NCBI GenBank assembly: GCA_964614415.1
Contig: CAZTLE010000043.1
Coordinates: 1 to 23,890 of the forward strand
Length of the DNA stretch: 23,890 bases
Direction of reading: 5' to 3'
Source of the DNA: CAZTLE01 sp964614415
Lineage (GTDB): Bacteria; Bacteroidota; Bacteroidia; Flavobacteriales; Flavobacteriaceae
This document shows positions 23,354-23,890 of the stretch, one piece after another (the stretch's first letter is position 1; every line of letters starts with the position of its first letter). A program made the position numbers and the translations under genes. Below the pieces are notes generated by a model, which did no database searches, was not told the DNA's origin, and saw nothing but the letters and a program-made list of their open reading frames with translations.

Positions 23354-23890
23354 ATGACATATCCCGAAGCGATTATAGAAACCCACCCCAATTTGTTTAA
23401 GATTGATTACAATCTGAATAAACTGGTTCAAAAGATTGAGCTTCTCAATTATATTAACCCAATCAATATTGAGCTGGAAAAGCGGAATTTCTTTGCTTCA
23501 AAGTATAACGTAAGTCCGAAATTCAGATACCGTAAGGTTGATTTTGATGCTCATAAGCTACAGCAGGAGCTTTTTTCACAGGATATAGATTCCATTAAAG
23601 ACGACAACTCCCGTGAGTTCTATCGGGATCTTATTTATGACTATTCAGGTCTTATTGAATGCATCACGGCCATAGGGCAGGGGAGGCGCTTTTATTTTAA
23701 TTCACTAAAATCTTTTGGAACTCCTACCGATAAGGATGTGCAAAATGCGAAGTTCATTCTTCATTTTGCGGATGAGGAATACGATCAGGAAATGTTCCCT
23801 GTGTTTAGCGCTGATGAGGCGGCCGACTATTTCAGAGAATTCGTCAAGAAATACGATTTCGAATTCAAGATCAAGTTCTCTAACAAGATT
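23354..23890 (+). CDS. DUF1704/QEGLA-motif protein, N-terminal part (cut by window end)
   Basis: An open frame from the ATG at 23354 runs without a stop for 179 codons to the window edge. The product begins MTYPEAIIETHPNLFKIDYN and resembles the N-terminus of the family named flavohemoglobin expression-modulating QEGLA motif protein (DUF1704). The blocks seen are NPINIELEKRNFF, FSQDIDSIKDDNSREFY and YDYSGLIECITAIGQGRRFYFNSLKSFG. The family's HExxH-like metallopeptidase motif and QEGLA motif would lie beyond the edge and cannot be checked. It starts 2 bases after the amidohydrolase stop, so it belongs to the same transcription unit. The name comes from an old phenotype in one organism and should not be taken as its function here. 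Confidence 0.82.
   Translation, partial: MTYPEAIIETHPNLFKIDYNLNKLVQKIELLNYINPINIELEKRNFFASKYNVSPKFRYRKVDFDAHKLQQELFSQDIDSIKDDNSREFYRDLIYDYSGLIECITAIGQGRRFYFNSLKSFGTPTDKDVQNAKFILHFADEEYDQEMFPVFSADEAADYFREFVKKYDFEFKIKFSNKI

Overview
The window looks like chromosomal core DNA from a member of the Flavobacteriaceae (Bacteroidetes). The reasons are protein-level resemblance to flavobacterial families, start regions without Shine-Dalgarno sequences, several TAnnTTTG promoter elements of the Bacteroidetes sigma-A type, a bacillithiol-synthesis gene (bshA), and the flavobacterial-style order mlaD / Fe-S oxidoreductase / GH3-beta-lactamase / bshA. I cannot fix the genus. I see no tRNA, rRNA, CRISPR array, transposase, integrase or phage gene, and no gene-free stretch longer than 300 bases.

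Layout. (1) Bases 11-8599, plus strand: a tightly packed run of eight genes. It holds an MlaD/MCE lipid-transport protein, a membrane 4Fe-4S protein, a small HAD phosphatase, a CCG-domain Fe-S protein, a conserved hypothetical, a large secreted GH3 hexosaminidase fused to a beta-lactamase-like domain, bshA and a PrcB-like lipoprotein. A hairpin terminator at 8612-8633 separates the run from a convergent outer-membrane beta-barrel gene. (2) 9282-12209: a 975-residue FAD/Fe-S 2-hydroxyacid dehydrogenase fusion on the plus strand. It overlaps, tail to tail, a minus-strand pair made of a lipoprotein and an LpxH-like UDP-diacylglucosamine pyrophosphatase. (3) 14078-16484: chorismate synthase (aroC) followed by a dicarboxylate/amino-acid:cation symporter, overlapping a convergent DUF5995 gene. 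(4) 17368-20264: a secreted aspartoacylase/AstE-like zinc enzyme, then a convergent minus-strand DUF4476 protein behind a shared hairpin terminator, then an MscS channel, also on the minus strand. (5) 20498-21292: a secreted lamin-tail-like protein. (6) 21374 to the window end: a GshB-like ATP-grasp ligase, an N-formylglutamate amidohydrolase family protein and the start of a DUF1704/QEGLA protein.

Most genes are housekeeping or cell-envelope functions: lipid traffic, peptidoglycan recycling, lipid A synthesis, osmotic safety valve and redox. The best candidate for an under-described system is the last cluster. It puts an ATP-grasp amide-bond former, a putative amide hydrolase and a putative metallopeptidase in one transcription unit, in an organism whose thiol cofactor appears to be bacillithiol rather than glutathione. 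A heptad-repeat plus palindrome element (22406-22515) sits inside that unit.
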